64,000 nt of DNA. Source: Burkholderia dolosa (GTDB lineage Bacteria; Pseudomonadota; Gammaproteobacteria; Burkholderiales; Burkholderiaceae). The stretch covers positions 1 through 64,000 of the forward strand of contig NZ_CABVPR010000031.1 in the NCBI RefSeq assembly GCF_902499135.1. The letters run 5' to 3'. The position numbers were made by a program, and so were the translations under genes. This document shows, in pieces, positions 34,360 to 46,103 of this stretch. The notes under the pieces were generated by a model. It did no database searches. It worked only from the letters and a program-made list of their open reading frames with translations, and had not been told where the DNA came from. Numbering within the stretch: position 1 is the first letter of the stretch; each line of letters opens with the position of its first letter.

Positions 34360-34726
34360 CGCGTGACCTGCTTGACATCGTTCCGCGCAAGCCGCGCGCT
34401 TTTGTCGTATTTTCCTGTGACGCGGCAGTCGCTCGCCCGAGTCATAGACGAACGGCGCCGGCCGGCGGCGGAATTTCCATGCGGCGCGTTGCCGCACGAG
34501 CGCGTGGCAGTCGATGGGGACAGGGCGCTAACGTATGCGCAGCAAGGATCGCCGGTCGATTCATCGACCTGTCGGTTCCGATAGGCAGGTGAAAGCCCTG
34601 ATGGTGCGTCGCAACATCGGTTGACTACACTGACGAATAGCCGGAGAGCGCCGCGAGCCGGCGCACTCTTTTTTGACATGCCCCGCGCGTTGCCGTCGCG
34701 ACGCGGATGGGGCAGGAGCACGACGC
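34360..34726. other. region between alkB-like gene and small ORF
   Basis: Gene-free; includes the terminator at 34644-34674, 53 bp before the GTG of the next gene. Confidence 0.4.
34644..34674 (+). terminator. plus-strand intrinsic terminator
   Basis: GAGAGCGCCG-CGAGC-CGGCGCACTC (one mismatch) followed by TTTTTT. About 285 bp after the AlkB stop and just ahead of the small gene at 34727, so either a distal terminator or an attenuator. Confidence 0.7.
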
Positions 34727-34933
34727 GTGACCGTACCGGATCCTTCCCTCGAACCTTCGCTGCACGTCTTCGAGCAAGACGGCGGATGGCAATGGGCGCT
34801 GACGGTCAAGCGGTCGGCGGGCGTCGGCGTGAAGGTCGTCGCGTTCAGCCGCGAAGGTTTTCGCGGCGAGGCCGACGCGTATGCGGCCGGCGAGCGGGCC
34901 CGCGCCGAATACGACGCGGCCGTGACCGCGTAA
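34727..34933 (+). CDS. hypothetical small protein
   Basis: 68 aa, start GTG with AGGAG eight bases upstream. Composition is normal for the organism: a strand pattern (LHVFEQDGGWQWALTVKRS) then a helix (GEADAYAAGERARAEYDAAV). Similar small proteins of unknown role are common in Burkholderia. No motif recognised. Confidence 0.6.
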   Translation: MTVPDPSLEPSLHVFEQDGGWQWALTVKRSAGVGVKVVAFSREGFRGEADAYAAGERARAEYDAAVTA

Positions 34934-35119
34934 CCGCGTAGCCGCGACTGCGTCGGACCGGAAAGCGCGTCCGCTTTCGACCTTTTCCGTTATCCCTTCT
35001 CCCGTGCGCAGCCGGCCCGCCGAGCCGGCACCGGCGCGCACGTCGCCCGCGCTCGCGGTGGGCAGCCCGGGCTATCGCTGATATCCTGCGAACCGCGTCG
35101 CGCTCTGCGGTGCACCGTG

Positions 35120-35148
35120 TTGATACGGCCGGACCGGCATTTCATAAT
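35120..35148 (+). promoter_or_regulatory. sigma-70 promoter of the IclR gene
   Basis: TTGATA, 17-bp spacer, CATAAT; close to consensus. The leader to the ATG at 35211 would be about 56 nt. Confidence 0.65.
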
Positions 35149-35210
35149 CACCCATCGCGACACCTCGTGAACGATTCCCTTTCGTCCATGTGCACAGGAC
35201 CCAACCTACG

Positions 35211-36152
35211 ATGAGCGGCGCATCGAAACAGCATGCGCGCCGCGCAAGCGCATCGCGCGCGACGGCGGCCGACGCCGAACACGACGCGTCGAAGCAGGCC
35301 GCGGGCGACGACGAAGCGTCCGGCGGCGCGTCGTCGTACCTCGTGCCGGGCCTCGAACGCGGGCTGCGGATCCTCGCCGAATTCTCCGCGCGCGAGCCGG
35401 TGCTCGGCGCACCCGAACTGTCGAAGCGCATCGGCATTCCGCGCACGACGACGTTCCGCCTGCTGCAGACGCTCGAGGCGCTCGGCTTTCTCGAACGCGT
35501 GAACGGCGACCGTTATTTCCGGCTCGGCGTCGGCGTGCTGCGTCTCGGCTTCGAATACCTGAACTCGCTCGAGCTGACCGACCTCGGCACGCCCGTGCTC
35601 GAACGGCTGCGCGATACGACGGGGCTGTCCACGCATCTGCTGATCCGCGATCAGCGCGACGTCGTGTTCGTCGCGAAGGCGCAGAGCAACGCGTCGATGT
35701 TCGGCTCGGTGAAGGTGCACGTCGGTACGCGGCTGCCCGCGCATGCGACGGTGCACGGCCACGTGCTGATGGGCGACCTCACGCGCGACGCGTTGCGCCA
35801 GCTCTATCCGGAGAAGCGGCTCGAGCAGTTCACCGAGCGCACGCCGGCGACCGTCGACGAGTTGTACGAACGCGTGCGTCACTATGCGCGGCTTGGCTAT
35901 GCGGTCAGCGAGGCTGCGTTCGAGACCGGCATCTCGGCCGTCACCGCGCCCGTGCGCGACCATTCGGGATCGATCGTCGCGGCGATCACCGCGACGGTGC
36001 CGCGCTCGGAGATCGGCGACGCCGGCGAGAAGGAGCGCCTGGTCGAAGCCGTGTGCGGCGCGGCGGTCGACCTGTCGCAGCGGCTGAACTATCGGCCGCT
36101 CGAAAGCGACCCGACGTTCGCGCACGCGCGGCACAAGGTTGCAATGTTCTGA
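35211..36152 (+). CDS. IclR-family transcriptional regulator
   Basis: 313 aa. A low-complexity Ala/Asp-rich N-terminal tail (~45 residues), then the winged helix-turn-helix (VPGLERGLRILAEFSAREPV; LSKRIGIPRTTTFRLLQTLE) and the C-terminal effector domain (VKVHVGTRLPAHATVHGHVL). It is a close paralogue of the IclR at 41798; the tail is the main difference. Likely controls the porin and/or the catabolic operon through the TGTTCC-type dyads at 37467 and 37752. Aromatic acids or pathway intermediates are the usual ligands. Ends in a strong terminator at 36218. Confidence 0.93.
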   Translation: MSGASKQHARRASASRATAADAEHDASKQAAGDDEASGGASSYLVPGLERGLRILAEFSAREPVLGAPELSKRIGIPRTTTFRLLQTLEALGFLERVNGDRYFRLGVGVLRLGFEYLNSLELTDLGTPVLERLRDTTGLSTHLLIRDQRDVVFVAKAQSNASMFGSVKVHVGTRLPAHATVHGHVLMGDLTRDALRQLYPEKRLEQFTERTPATVDELYERVRHYARLGYAVSEAAFETGISAVTAPVRDHSGSIVAAITATVPRSEIGDAGEKERLVEAVCGAAVDLSQRLNYRPLESDPTFAHARHKVAMF

Positions 36153-36217
36153 GCGATCAGCCGGTGAATCCGGCGGCCCGCATCGCGCGGCTTCGCATCG
36201 CTTCTTTCCACGCAAGG

Positions 36218-36240
36218 GCGGCCCGCGGGCCGCTCTTTTC
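36218..36240 (+). terminator. rho-independent terminator of the IclR gene
   Basis: GCGGCCC-GC-GGGCCGC followed by TCTTTTCGTTT. Confidence 0.8.
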
Positions 36241-36287
36241 GTTTGCGCGTGCCGCTTCCGCATGCAGCGGCCCGAAGGCCGCCGCGT

Positions 36288-37367
36288 TCAGAACGAGTGA
36301 TGAATGCCGGTCAGCACGATCACCTGATTCGCGGTGCTCGACGCGCCGGCCGTGAAGAACGCGGCCTTCGCGCCGCCCGATGCGTGCTCGTACAGCACGT
36401 TCGCATACAGCTGCGTGCGCTTCGACAGCGCATAGATGTCGCCGATTTCGAACTGCGTCCAGCGGCGGCCTGCGAGCGTCGTCGTCGCCGCGCCGCCCGC
36501 GATCGTGTTGAACGCGCTGCTGCGGTAGTTCACGCCTGCGTCATAGCTCTGGAACGTGTCCGAATAGCCGTTCGACTGCATCTTCGTACGCGTGTACAGA
36601 CCGTGTACGAGGAAGTCGCCGAACTGGTACGACGCGCCGGCGCCGATGTTCTCGACCTTGTTCGCCACGTAGCCGTTCGCGGTGTTCTGCCCCTGGAACG
36701 ACGCGATGCCGGTCTGGCCGATCAGGATCGAGCGGTCGTGCTCGTTCGAATAGACGGCCGACGCCTTGAACGGTCCGTTCGCATAGTTCAGCGCGACGCC
36801 GACCGACTTGCCGGTCGAGAAGTTCGTCGTATTGCCCAACGCGATCGTCGCGGCGGCCGACAGGCCGGCGAACGACGGCGAACGATACTTGACCGCGTTG
36901 TTGTACGGCACGTTGCCGGTCGCCGCGAGCCCGTCGATATTGCCGGGATGGAACGCATACCAGCTCAGCGCGAGATACGCGGTGCTGAGCGGATCGAGAT
37001 AGTCGAACGACAGCGGCGTCTGACGACCGAGCGTCAGCGTGCCGTAGCGGTCCGAGCCGAGACCGACGAACGCCGCGCGGTTCCAGATCGTATTCGCGGT
37101 CGCGAACTGGCCGTTGTTCGTATAGAAGCCGTTCTCGAGCTGGAAGATCGCCGACAGCCCGCCGCCGAGATCCTCCTTGCCCTTCAAGCCCCAGCGATCG
37201 GGCTGCGTGTTGCCCTGGATCATCGCCCATTTCGCGTGGCCGCCGACGTTGTTCACGTACGCGATGCCCGCGTCGAGGCTGCCGTACAGCGTCACGCTGC
37301 TCTGCGCCGATGCGCCCGACGCGGCGCTCATCCCGATGACTGCTGCTGCTACCGCATGCTTGACCAT
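36288..37367 (-). CDS. general outer-membrane porin (OmpC/PhaE type)
   Basis: 359 aa with a signal peptide ending GASA/QSSVTLYGSLDAGI, the standard beginning of Burkholderiales trimeric 16-strand porins, and a C-terminal Phe (HHSF) required for outer-membrane insertion. The loop motif QTPLSFDYLDP lies in the loop 3 region. CAGGAGATCAA precedes the ATG. Divergent from the oxygenase operon with a shared 444-bp control region, so it probably lets the substrate through the outer membrane. Confidence 0.94.
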   Translation of the reverse strand: MVKHAVAAAVIGMSAASGASAQSSVTLYGSLDAGIAYVNNVGGHAKWAMIQGNTQPDRWGLKGKEDLGGGLSAIFQLENGFYTNNGQFATANTIWNRAAFVGLGSDRYGTLTLGRQTPLSFDYLDPLSTAYLALSWYAFHPGNIDGLAATGNVPYNNAVKYRSPSFAGLSAAATIALGNTTNFSTGKSVGVALNYANGPFKASAVYSNEHDRSILIGQTGIASFQGQNTANGYVANKVENIGAGASYQFGDFLVHGLYTRTKMQSNGYSDTFQSYDAGVNYRSSAFNTIAGGAATTTLAGRRWTQFEIGDIYALSKRTQLYANVLYEHASGGAKAAFFTAGASSTANQVIVLTGIHHSF

Positions 37368-37466
37368 TTGATCTCCTGACTCTCCAACCTGATGAAAACG
37401 CGTCGTGGCGGCACGCGCGGCCAGCCTGCCGTTGCGCATCGTCCGTCGCCTTCATGGTATCTTTGA

Positions 37467-37484
37467 TGTTCCATATAAGAAACA
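37467..37484. promoter_or_regulatory. candidate IclR operator 1
   Basis: TGTTCC-ATATAA-GAAACA, arms matching in five of six positions. Confidence 0.5.
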
Positions 37485-37751
37485 ATGTGCCTTTTATGGA
37501 ATGCAGTATAGGGGCGTCACCAGCGCGATCAAAAATAAATTTTTCGGGCCGGATGGCAGCCGCCGCCGGCGCGGATTCCACTGTGATGTTTCTCGAAAAT
37601 GGCTGTAAGGCCGCATGAAAAAAAGAAAAACGGCACATGAGCGTATTCGCGAAACGATTCGCTCGACGGTCGGTCGGTGTTTTCCCTAGGACATGCGGCT
37701 TTTTGTTTTTTTCGCCGAAGCGCACTTCTATAATCACCATCCATAAACTGA

Positions 37752-37769
37752 TGTTCCGGATATGGAACA
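37752..37769. promoter_or_regulatory. candidate IclR operator 2
   Basis: TGTTCC-GGATAT-GGAACA, perfect arms, lying just downstream of the predicted transcription start, a repressor position. Confidence 0.6.
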
Positions 37770-37811
37770 AATCCGGGGCGAATCGAGAGTCGATCAGAAG
37801 GAAGGGTTGAG

Positions 37812-38129
37812 ATGTCCGAACAATGGGTTTGCGCCGGTCACGCCGGTGCGCTGTCCGAAGACACGCCGATCGAGTTCAAGCGGGCCGACGGCGTCGAGAT
37901 CGGGATCTATCGCGTCGGCGACGACGTATATGCGCTCGAGAACGTCTGTCCGCATGCGTACGCGCTGCTGACGCAGGGCTTCGTCGACGAAGGCACGGTC
38001 GAATGCCCGCTGCACGAGGCCGTGTTCGACATCCGGACCGGCGAATGCCTGAAAGGGCCGGGCGGACGTGCGCTGAAGCAGTACGCGGTGCGTCTTGCCG
38101 GCGAGGAAATCCAGATCAAGGTGGAATGA
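37812..38129 (+). CDS. Rieske [2Fe-2S] ferredoxin of the oxygenase
   Basis: 105 aa, soluble. Cluster ligands C-x-H (NVCPHAYAL) and C-x2-H (ECPLHEAVFD). Passes electrons from the FAD reductase (48567) to the oxygenase (38504). First gene of the catabolic operon. Confidence 0.93.
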   Translation: MSEQWVCAGHAGALSEDTPIEFKRADGVEIGIYRVGDDVYALENVCPHAYALLTQGFVDEGTVECPLHEAVFDIRTGECLKGPGGRALKQYAVRLAGEEIQIKVE

Positions 38130-38130
38130 C

Positions 38131-38442
38131 ATGAAAGAAGCGACCGTCAACTTCAATCCGTTCCTGAAGCCGTGGGTGGCGCCGCAGCCGAACAACGTGG
38201 CCGGCAAAGGACAGATCGAGATCCCCGGCCAGGTCGAGAACCTGATCTGGCAGAACCGCAAGGCCGAGCCGACCCAATACGAGAACGATCTCGGCGACGC
38301 GCTCGAGCGCGTGTTCGAAGCCGGCGCGACCGAGCTCGACGACGTCGTCGCGGGCCTGAACCGCATCGGCTTCCGCACGCCGGACGGCGCGCCGTGGACC
38401 GCCGAGCGCTTCTGCGCCGAAATGGCGTCGCTCGCCGAATGA
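38131..38442 (+). CDS. small recombinase-like helix-turn-helix domain protein
   Basis: 103 aa. The C-terminal half (YENDLGDALERVFEAGATEL, LDDVVAGLNRIGFRTPDGAPW) resembles the helix-turn-helix of serine recombinases, a fold found in small proteins encoded beside Rieske oxygenases. Starts one base after the ferredoxin stop. Whether it binds DNA or acts as an accessory subunit is unknown; its fixed place between ferredoxin and oxygenase genes favours a pathway-linked role. Confidence 0.75.
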   Translation: MKEATVNFNPFLKPWVAPQPNNVAGKGQIEIPGQVENLIWQNRKAEPTQYENDLGDALERVFEAGATELDDVVAGLNRIGFRTPDGAPWTAERFCAEMASLAE

Positions 38443-38503
38443 CCGCGCCGACCACTGCGCACGCCGCCCCGCAGCCAATCGCATCCGTATCCGGAGCCCA
38501 TCG

Positions 38504-39574
38504 ATGACGTCTCCCGCACAATCCGCATCCGCACACGACCCGGTCCGCGACTATCTCGATCGCGGGATCAAGAACTACTGGTATCCCGTCGCACCGAGCT
38601 GGCAGGTATCGAACGCGCCGGTCGGCATCACGCGCTTGTCCGAACAGATCGTGCTGTGGCGCGATCACGCAGGAAAGGTCCACGCGCTCGAGGATCGCTG
38701 CCCGCATCGCGGCGCGCGTCTGTCGCTCGGCTGGAATCTCGGCGGCAACATCGCGTGCTGGTATCACGGGATCGAAGTCGACGGCGGCGGCACGGTGAAC
38801 AAGGTGCCGGCGGTCTCGAACTGTCCGCTCGAAGGTACGAAGTGCGTGAAGTCGTATCCGGTCGACGAAAAGGCCGGCGCGATCTTTCTGTGGTTCGGCG
38901 ACGACGCGCATGCCGAGCCCGCGCCGCTGAACCTGCCGGAAGAATTGGTCGCCGACGAATACGCGCACTTCCTGTGCGTATCGAACTGGAAGTGCAATTA
39001 CCAGTACGCGATCGACAACGTGATGGATCCGATGCACGGCGCGTATCTGCACGCGACGTCGCATTCGATGGCCGAAGGCGACAAGCAGGCCGACATGCGC
39101 GTGCGCAAAACCGAAACGGGGCTGATGTTCGAGAAGATCGGCCAGCGCGACGTGAACTTCGACTGGGTCGAGCTCGGCGAGACCGGCTGCCTGTGGATGC
39201 GTCTCGCGATTCCGTACAAGCAGAAGTTCGGGCCGGGCGGCAACTTCGGGATCGTCGGCTTCGCGACGCCGGTCGACGGCGACCATTGCCAGGTCTACTT
39301 CTGGCGCACGCGCAAGGTCAGCGGCTGGCAGCGCGACGTGTGGCGCTTCATGTACCGCAACCGCCTCGAGGGCCTGCACTGGGACGTGCTCGAGCAGGAC
39401 CGCTACGTCCTCGAAAGTCTCGCGCCGAATGCGCGCGATCACGAATACCTGTACCAGCACGACGTCGGGATCACGCGCGTGCGCCGGATGCTGCGCCAGC
39501 GCGCGCAGGAGCACCTGTCCGCGCTCGATGCGCACCGTGCGGCACACGCCGCGGCGGAGCGCGCGAATGGTTGA
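38504..39574 (+). CDS. Rieske aromatic-ring-hydroxylating oxygenase, alpha subunit
   Basis: 356 aa. Rieske ligands Cys66-His68 (RCPHRG) and Cys85-His88 (CWYHGI). Mononuclear iron ligands Asp175, His178 and His183 in NVMDPMHGAYLHATSH. No beta-subunit gene is present, so it is an alpha-only (phthalate/carbazole type) oxygenase supplied by the ferredoxin at 37812 and the reductase at 48567. It should start the pathway by hydroxylating the aromatic substrate. Substrate not deducible from sequence. Confidence 0.94.
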   Translation: MTSPAQSASAHDPVRDYLDRGIKNYWYPVAPSWQVSNAPVGITRLSEQIVLWRDHAGKVHALEDRCPHRGARLSLGWNLGGNIACWYHGIEVDGGGTVNKVPAVSNCPLEGTKCVKSYPVDEKAGAIFLWFGDDAHAEPAPLNLPEELVADEYAHFLCVSNWKCNYQYAIDNVMDPMHGAYLHATSHSMAEGDKQADMRVRKTETGLMFEKIGQRDVNFDWVELGETGCLWMRLAIPYKQKFGPGGNFGIVGFATPVDGDHCQVYFWRTRKVSGWQRDVWRFMYRNRLEGLHWDVLEQDRYVLESLAPNARDHEYLYQHDVGITRVRRMLRQRAQEHLSALDAHRAAHAAAERANG

Positions 39575-40337
39575 GCACGCACCGGTCGTGTCGTTGGTCG
39601 GGCGCCGCGTGCTCGTCACGGGCGGCGCACGCGGCCTCGGCGCGGCGTTCGTGAAGGCGCTCGTCCAGGCGGGCGCGGAGGTCGCGTTCGGCGACGTGCT
39701 CGTCGACGAGGGCCGCGCACTGGCCGCGCAGCTCACGCAAGCGGGCCATGTCGCGCGCTTCTTCGCGCTCGATCTCGCCGATCCGGCGAGCGTCGACGCG
39801 TTCGTCGCGCAGAGTACCGCGGTGCTCGGCGGCGTCGACGCGCTGATCAACAACGCGGCGATCACGAACTCGGGCGGCAAGTTGTCGACGGAGCTCGACG
39901 TCGCGACGTGGGACGCGGTGATGAACGTGAACGTGCGCGGCGTGTGGCTCGTCAGCAATGCGGCGCTGCCGCACCTCGCGAAGTCCGGGCGCGGCGCGAT
40001 CGTGAACCTCGCATCGGACACCGCATTGTGGGGCGCGCCGAAGCTGCTCGCCTACGTCGCGAGCAAGGGCGCGGTGATCGCGATGACGCATGTGCAGGCG
40101 CGCGAGTTCGGCGCATACGGCGTGACGGTGAACGCGATCGCGCCGGGCCTGACCGAAGTCGAGGCGACGGCGTACGTGCCGGCCGAGCGCCATGCGTACT
40201 ACCTGCAGGGCCGCGCGCTCGCGCGCGCACAGGTGCCCGACGACGTGACGGGCCCGGTGCTGTTCCTGCTGTCGGACGCCGCGCGTTTCGTCACGGGGCA
40301 GCTGCTGCCGGTGAACGGCGGCTTCGTAATGAATTGA
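39567..40337 (+). CDS. short-chain dehydrogenase/reductase
   Basis: 256 aa classical SDR. Cofactor loop TGGARGLGAAF, NNAA, catalytic Ser and YVASK (Tyr-x3-Lys) all present. Overlaps the oxygenase stop by 8 bp. Could oxidise a cis-dihydrodiol or alcohol from the oxygenase step. Confidence 0.92.
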   Translation: MVEHAPVVSLVGRRVLVTGGARGLGAAFVKALVQAGAEVAFGDVLVDEGRALAAQLTQAGHVARFFALDLADPASVDAFVAQSTAVLGGVDALINNAAITNSGGKLSTELDVATWDAVMNVNVRGVWLVSNAALPHLAKSGRGAIVNLASDTALWGAPKLLAYVASKGAVIAMTHVQAREFGAYGVTVNAIAPGLTEVEATAYVPAERHAYYLQGRALARAQVPDDVTGPVLFLLSDAARFVTGQLLPVNGGFVMN

Positions 40338-40364
40338 TGGTTTTCACCCTTTGAGGAGATGACG

Positions 40365-40892
40365 ATGGCGGACGCCGATATCGAACGCAAATCGTGGGAT
40401 CAGCCGGAAGGCGCAACGTTCGGCGAATGGATGGAAGGGCGCGTCGCACGCTATGCGACGCGGCGCTACGACTGGGACGCGCTGAAGTTCCAGGCCGACT
40501 ACGACCCGAAGTATCGCCGCGCGCAGATGCGCTACGTCGGCACCGGCGGCACGGGCGTCGCGAAGGACGCGAACACGGTGCCGGCCGGCAACTTCACGTT
40601 CTCGACGATGGTGATTCCGGCCGGCAACGTCGGCCCGAGCCACATCCATGTCGACGTCGAGGAAATCTTCTTCGTGCTGCGCGGCAAGATGAAGGTGATC
40701 TGCGAGCGCGACGGCGAGACGTGGGAGGCGATCCTCGGCGAACGCGACCTGATCTCGGTGCCGCCGGGCGTCTATCGGACCGAAATCAACATCGGCGAGG
40801 AAGACGCGCTGATGTGCGTGATGCTCGGCTCGCCGAAGCCGATCACGCCGACGTATCCGCCCGATTCGCCGCTCGCGAAGATCAAGCGTTGA
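40365..40892 (+). CDS. cupin-domain protein
   Basis: 175 aa. Cupin motif 1 (GPSHIHVDVEEIFFVLRG) with two His and Glu for a metal, motif 2 region PPGVYRTEINIGEED. The ATG at 40365 is chosen because GAGGAG ends six bases upstream; the ATG at 40359 directly abuts it. A metal-dependent dioxygenase, isomerase or sensor role in the pathway is possible. Confidence 0.85.
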   Translation: MADADIERKSWDQPEGATFGEWMEGRVARYATRRYDWDALKFQADYDPKYRRAQMRYVGTGGTGVAKDANTVPAGNFTFSTMVIPAGNVGPSHIHVDVEEIFFVLRGKMKVICERDGETWEAILGERDLISVPPGVYRTEINIGEEDALMCVMLGSPKPITPTYPPDSPLAKIKR

Positions 40893-40910
40893 CACGGGGC
40901 GGATGAAGCA

Positions 40911-41801
40911 ATGACCGTCATCGAAAAGCGCGAACGCGCAGCGGCTTTCGCCGCGCTGCTCGAGCAGTTTCCGGAGCAGCGCTGCGCGGCCGGTGCGGCC
41001 GGCACGATCGGCTATCGCGAGGCCGGCGCGCAGCAAGCGGACCGTGCGCTGCCCGTCGTGCTGCTGCACGGAATCGGCTCGGGCGCCGCATCGTGGGTGC
41101 GTCAGCTCGATGCGCTCGGCGCGGTGCGCCGCGTGCTCGCGTGGGACGCGCCCGGCTACGGCGCATCGACGCCGGTGCGCGCGGCATCGCCGGTCGCCGC
41201 CGATTACGCGGCCGCGCTGGATGCGTGGCTTGACGCGCTCGGCATCGAGCGCTGCGTGGTGGTCGGCCATTCGCTCGGCGCGATCGTCGCGGGCGGCATG
41301 GTGAGCGCGATGCCGGCGCGAATCGCCGGGTTGCTGCTGATCTCGCCGGCGGGCGGCTACGGCAGCGCGAGCGCCGATACGCGCAACGCGCGCCGCGACG
41401 CGCGGCTCGCGATGCTCGCGGCGCTCGGCCCGGCCGGGCTCGCCGAGCAGCGCAGCGGCAATATGCTGTCCGGCTTCGCGAGCGACGATGCGCGTGCATG
41501 GGTGCGCTGGAACATGGCGCGCATCGTGCCGGACGGCTACGCGCAGGCGACGCATCTGCTCGCGAACGCCGATCTGGCGGCCGACGTCGCCGGTTTCGCC
41601 GGTCATGCGGCGGTGGCCGTCGGTGCAAACGACGCGATCACGCCGCCCGCTGCATGCGAACGGATCGCGGCGGCGCTCGGCGTCGAACTGCAGGTGGTTC
41701 CGCAGGCCGGCCACGCCGGTTACGTCGAAGCGCCGGCCATCTATTCCGCGCTGATCGACGCGTTCTGCCGATCGTGCGACACGCAGCGGAGGCCCGCATG
41801 A
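40911..41801 (+). CDS. alpha/beta hydrolase (meta-cleavage-product hydrolase type)
   Basis: 296 aa. Oxyanion motif HGIGSGAASW, nucleophile elbow GHSLGA, acid VGANDAI and His in QAGHAGYVEAP. The layout fits C-C hydrolases of meta-cleavage pathways such as BphD/DmpD, and an extradiol-type dioxygenase is encoded in the same operon (47608). Its stop overlaps the start of the IclR gene (ATGA). Confidence 0.88.
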   Translation: MTVIEKRERAAAFAALLEQFPEQRCAAGAAGTIGYREAGAQQADRALPVVLLHGIGSGAASWVRQLDALGAVRRVLAWDAPGYGASTPVRAASPVAADYAAALDAWLDALGIERCVVVGHSLGAIVAGGMVSAMPARIAGLLLISPAGGYGSASADTRNARRDARLAMLAALGPAGLAEQRSGNMLSGFASDDARAWVRWNMARIVPDGYAQATHLLANADLAADVAGFAGHAAVAVGANDAITPPAACERIAAALGVELQVVPQAGHAGYVEAPAIYSALIDAFCRSCDTQRRPA

Positions 41802-42655
41802 GCGCGCCGCTGCAACGCCAGGCAGCCGACGACGCGAAGGCCGATGCCGGCTACGTCGTGCCGGGGCTCGAGCGCGGGCTGCGGATTCTCGCGGAGTTTT
41901 CGCCGCGCGAGCCGGTGCTCGGCGCGCCGGAGCTGTCGAAGCGGCTCGGTATTCCGCGCACGACGGTGTTTCGCCTGCTGCAGACGCTCGAATCGCTCGG
42001 CTTTCTCGAGCGCGCGGACAAGGACCGGAACTACCGGCTCGGCATCGCGGTGCTGCGGCTCGGCTTCGAGTATCTGAGCTCGCTCGAGCTGACCGATCTC
42101 GGGCTGCCCGTGATCGAGAGCCTGCGCGACGCGACCGGCTTCACGACGCACATCGTGATCCGCGACGGCCGCGACGTCGTGTTCGTCGCGAAGGCGCAAA
42201 GCCAGGCGCCGGTGTTCAGCTCGATCCGCGTGAACGTCGGCACGCGGCTGCCCGCGCATGCGACGACGCACGGTCACGTGCTGATGGGCGACCTGTCGCT
42301 GCAGGAGCTGTACGCGCTGTATCCGGAGCGCACGCTGAACCGGATGACGAGCGCGACGCCGGAGACGGTCGATGCGCTGTACGAAGCGATCCGCGAAGAC
42401 GCACGGCGCGGCTACGGGATCAGCAATTCGTCGTTCGAGCGCGGGATCTCGGTCGTCACGGCGCCGGTGCGCAACGACACGCAGAAGATCGTCGCGTGCA
42501 TCACGGTGACGGTGCCGCGCCCCGAAATCGACGCGACGCTGATCGCGGACGGACTGATCGACAAGGTGCGGCGCGCGGCGGCGGAACTGTCGCGGCGGCT
42601 CAATTACCGCTCGGATGACGAGCACACGTTCATGAAGGCTTTGGGACTGAAATGA
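41798..42655 (+). CDS. IclR-family transcriptional regulator inside the operon
   Basis: 285 aa, with the same winged helix-turn-helix (VVPGLERGLRILAEFS; LSKRLGIPRTTVFRLLQTLE) and effector domain as the protein at 35211. The two look like a recent duplication. Translationally coupled to the hydrolase; GGAGG precedes the ATG. Being inside the operon, it can report on and autoregulate pathway expression. Confidence 0.93.
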   Translation: MSAPLQRQAADDAKADAGYVVPGLERGLRILAEFSPREPVLGAPELSKRLGIPRTTVFRLLQTLESLGFLERADKDRNYRLGIAVLRLGFEYLSSLELTDLGLPVIESLRDATGFTTHIVIRDGRDVVFVAKAQSQAPVFSSIRVNVGTRLPAHATTHGHVLMGDLSLQELYALYPERTLNRMTSATPETVDALYEAIREDARRGYGISNSSFERGISVVTAPVRNDTQKIVACITVTVPRPEIDATLIADGLIDKVRRAAAELSRRLNYRSDDEHTFMKALGLK

Positions 42656-42734
42656 CACCCGCACGCTTGCTTTGCGCGCTGCCGCCCGAACGGGCAGGCA
42701 ATTCCATCGGACCGGCCCGGCGAGGAGCGACGAC

Positions 42735-43524
42735 ATGATCGAGATCGATCTCGCCGGACAGGTCGCGGTCGTGACCGGCGGTTCGTCCGGCATCGGCCTC
42801 GCGACGGCCGAACGGTTCCTGCAGGCCGGCGCGTCGGTCGCGATCTGCGGCCGCGACGGCGAGCGCCTCGCGCGCGCCGAAGCGCTGCTTGCCGACAAGT
42901 ATCCGCGCGCGCCGCTGCTCGCCGTGCGCTGCAACGTGCTCGACGAAACCGACGTCGCCGCGTTCGCGCAGGCGGTGTCCGCGCGCTTCGGCCGCACCGA
43001 CATGCTGGTCAACAACGCGGGCCAGGGCCGCGTATCGACGTTCGCCGACACGACCGACGACGCGTGGCGCGACGAGCTCGAACTGAAGTACTTCAGCATC
43101 ATCCGGCCGACGCGCGCGTTCCTGCCGATGCTGCGCGGCGCGCCCGCACCGACGATCACCTGCGTGAATTCGCTGCTCGCGCTGCAGCCGGAGCCGCACA
43201 TGGTCGCGACGTCGTCCGCGCGCGCGGGCGTGCTGAGCCTCGTGAAGTCGCTCGCGACCGAACTCGCGCCGCAGCGCATCCGCGTGAACTCGATCCTGAT
43301 CGGCATCGTCGAGTCGGGCCAGTGGCGTCGCCGCTACGAAGCACAGGCGCAGCCCGGCGAAAGCTGGGACGACTGGACCGGCGCGCTCGCCCGCAACAAG
43401 CACATTCCGCTGAATCGCTTCGGCCGGCCCGACGAGGCCGCCTGGGCACTGTTCTATCTCGCAACGCATCTGTCGTCCTACACGACGGGCAGCCATATCG
43501 ACGTTTCTGGAGGCTTTGCACGCC

Positions 43525-43532
<8 letters not shown>
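42735..43532 (+). CDS. SDR-family protein lacking the catalytic Tyr/Lys
   Basis: 265 aa. Cofactor-binding TGGSSGIGLA and NNAG are intact, but where the Tyr-x3-Lys pair should be the sequence reads VATSSARAGVLSLVKSL, that is Thr and Arg. Activity as a standard dehydrogenase is therefore doubtful; a divergent SDR subfamily or a non-redox role is possible. GAGGAG precedes the ATG; the stop overlaps the next gene by 8 bp. Confidence 0.88.
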
Positions 43533-46012
<2,480 letters not shown>

Positions 46013-46103
46013 CGAACCGATCGATGCGATCGAAACGATTGAACGACTTGTCCGCGTCGCACCGAATCCGGTGCGCATGCAACGGTTTTGTGGAATTGGT
46101 GAA

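Larger units (their letters stand above)
37368..37811. promoter_or_regulatory. divergent control region, porin / catabolic operon
   Basis: Contains two related dyads (37467-37484 and 37752-37769) and a TATAAT at 37729-37734. With TTTTTT as a poor -35 17 bp upstream, transcription of the operon would start near 37741, just before the second dyad. Confidence 0.6.
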
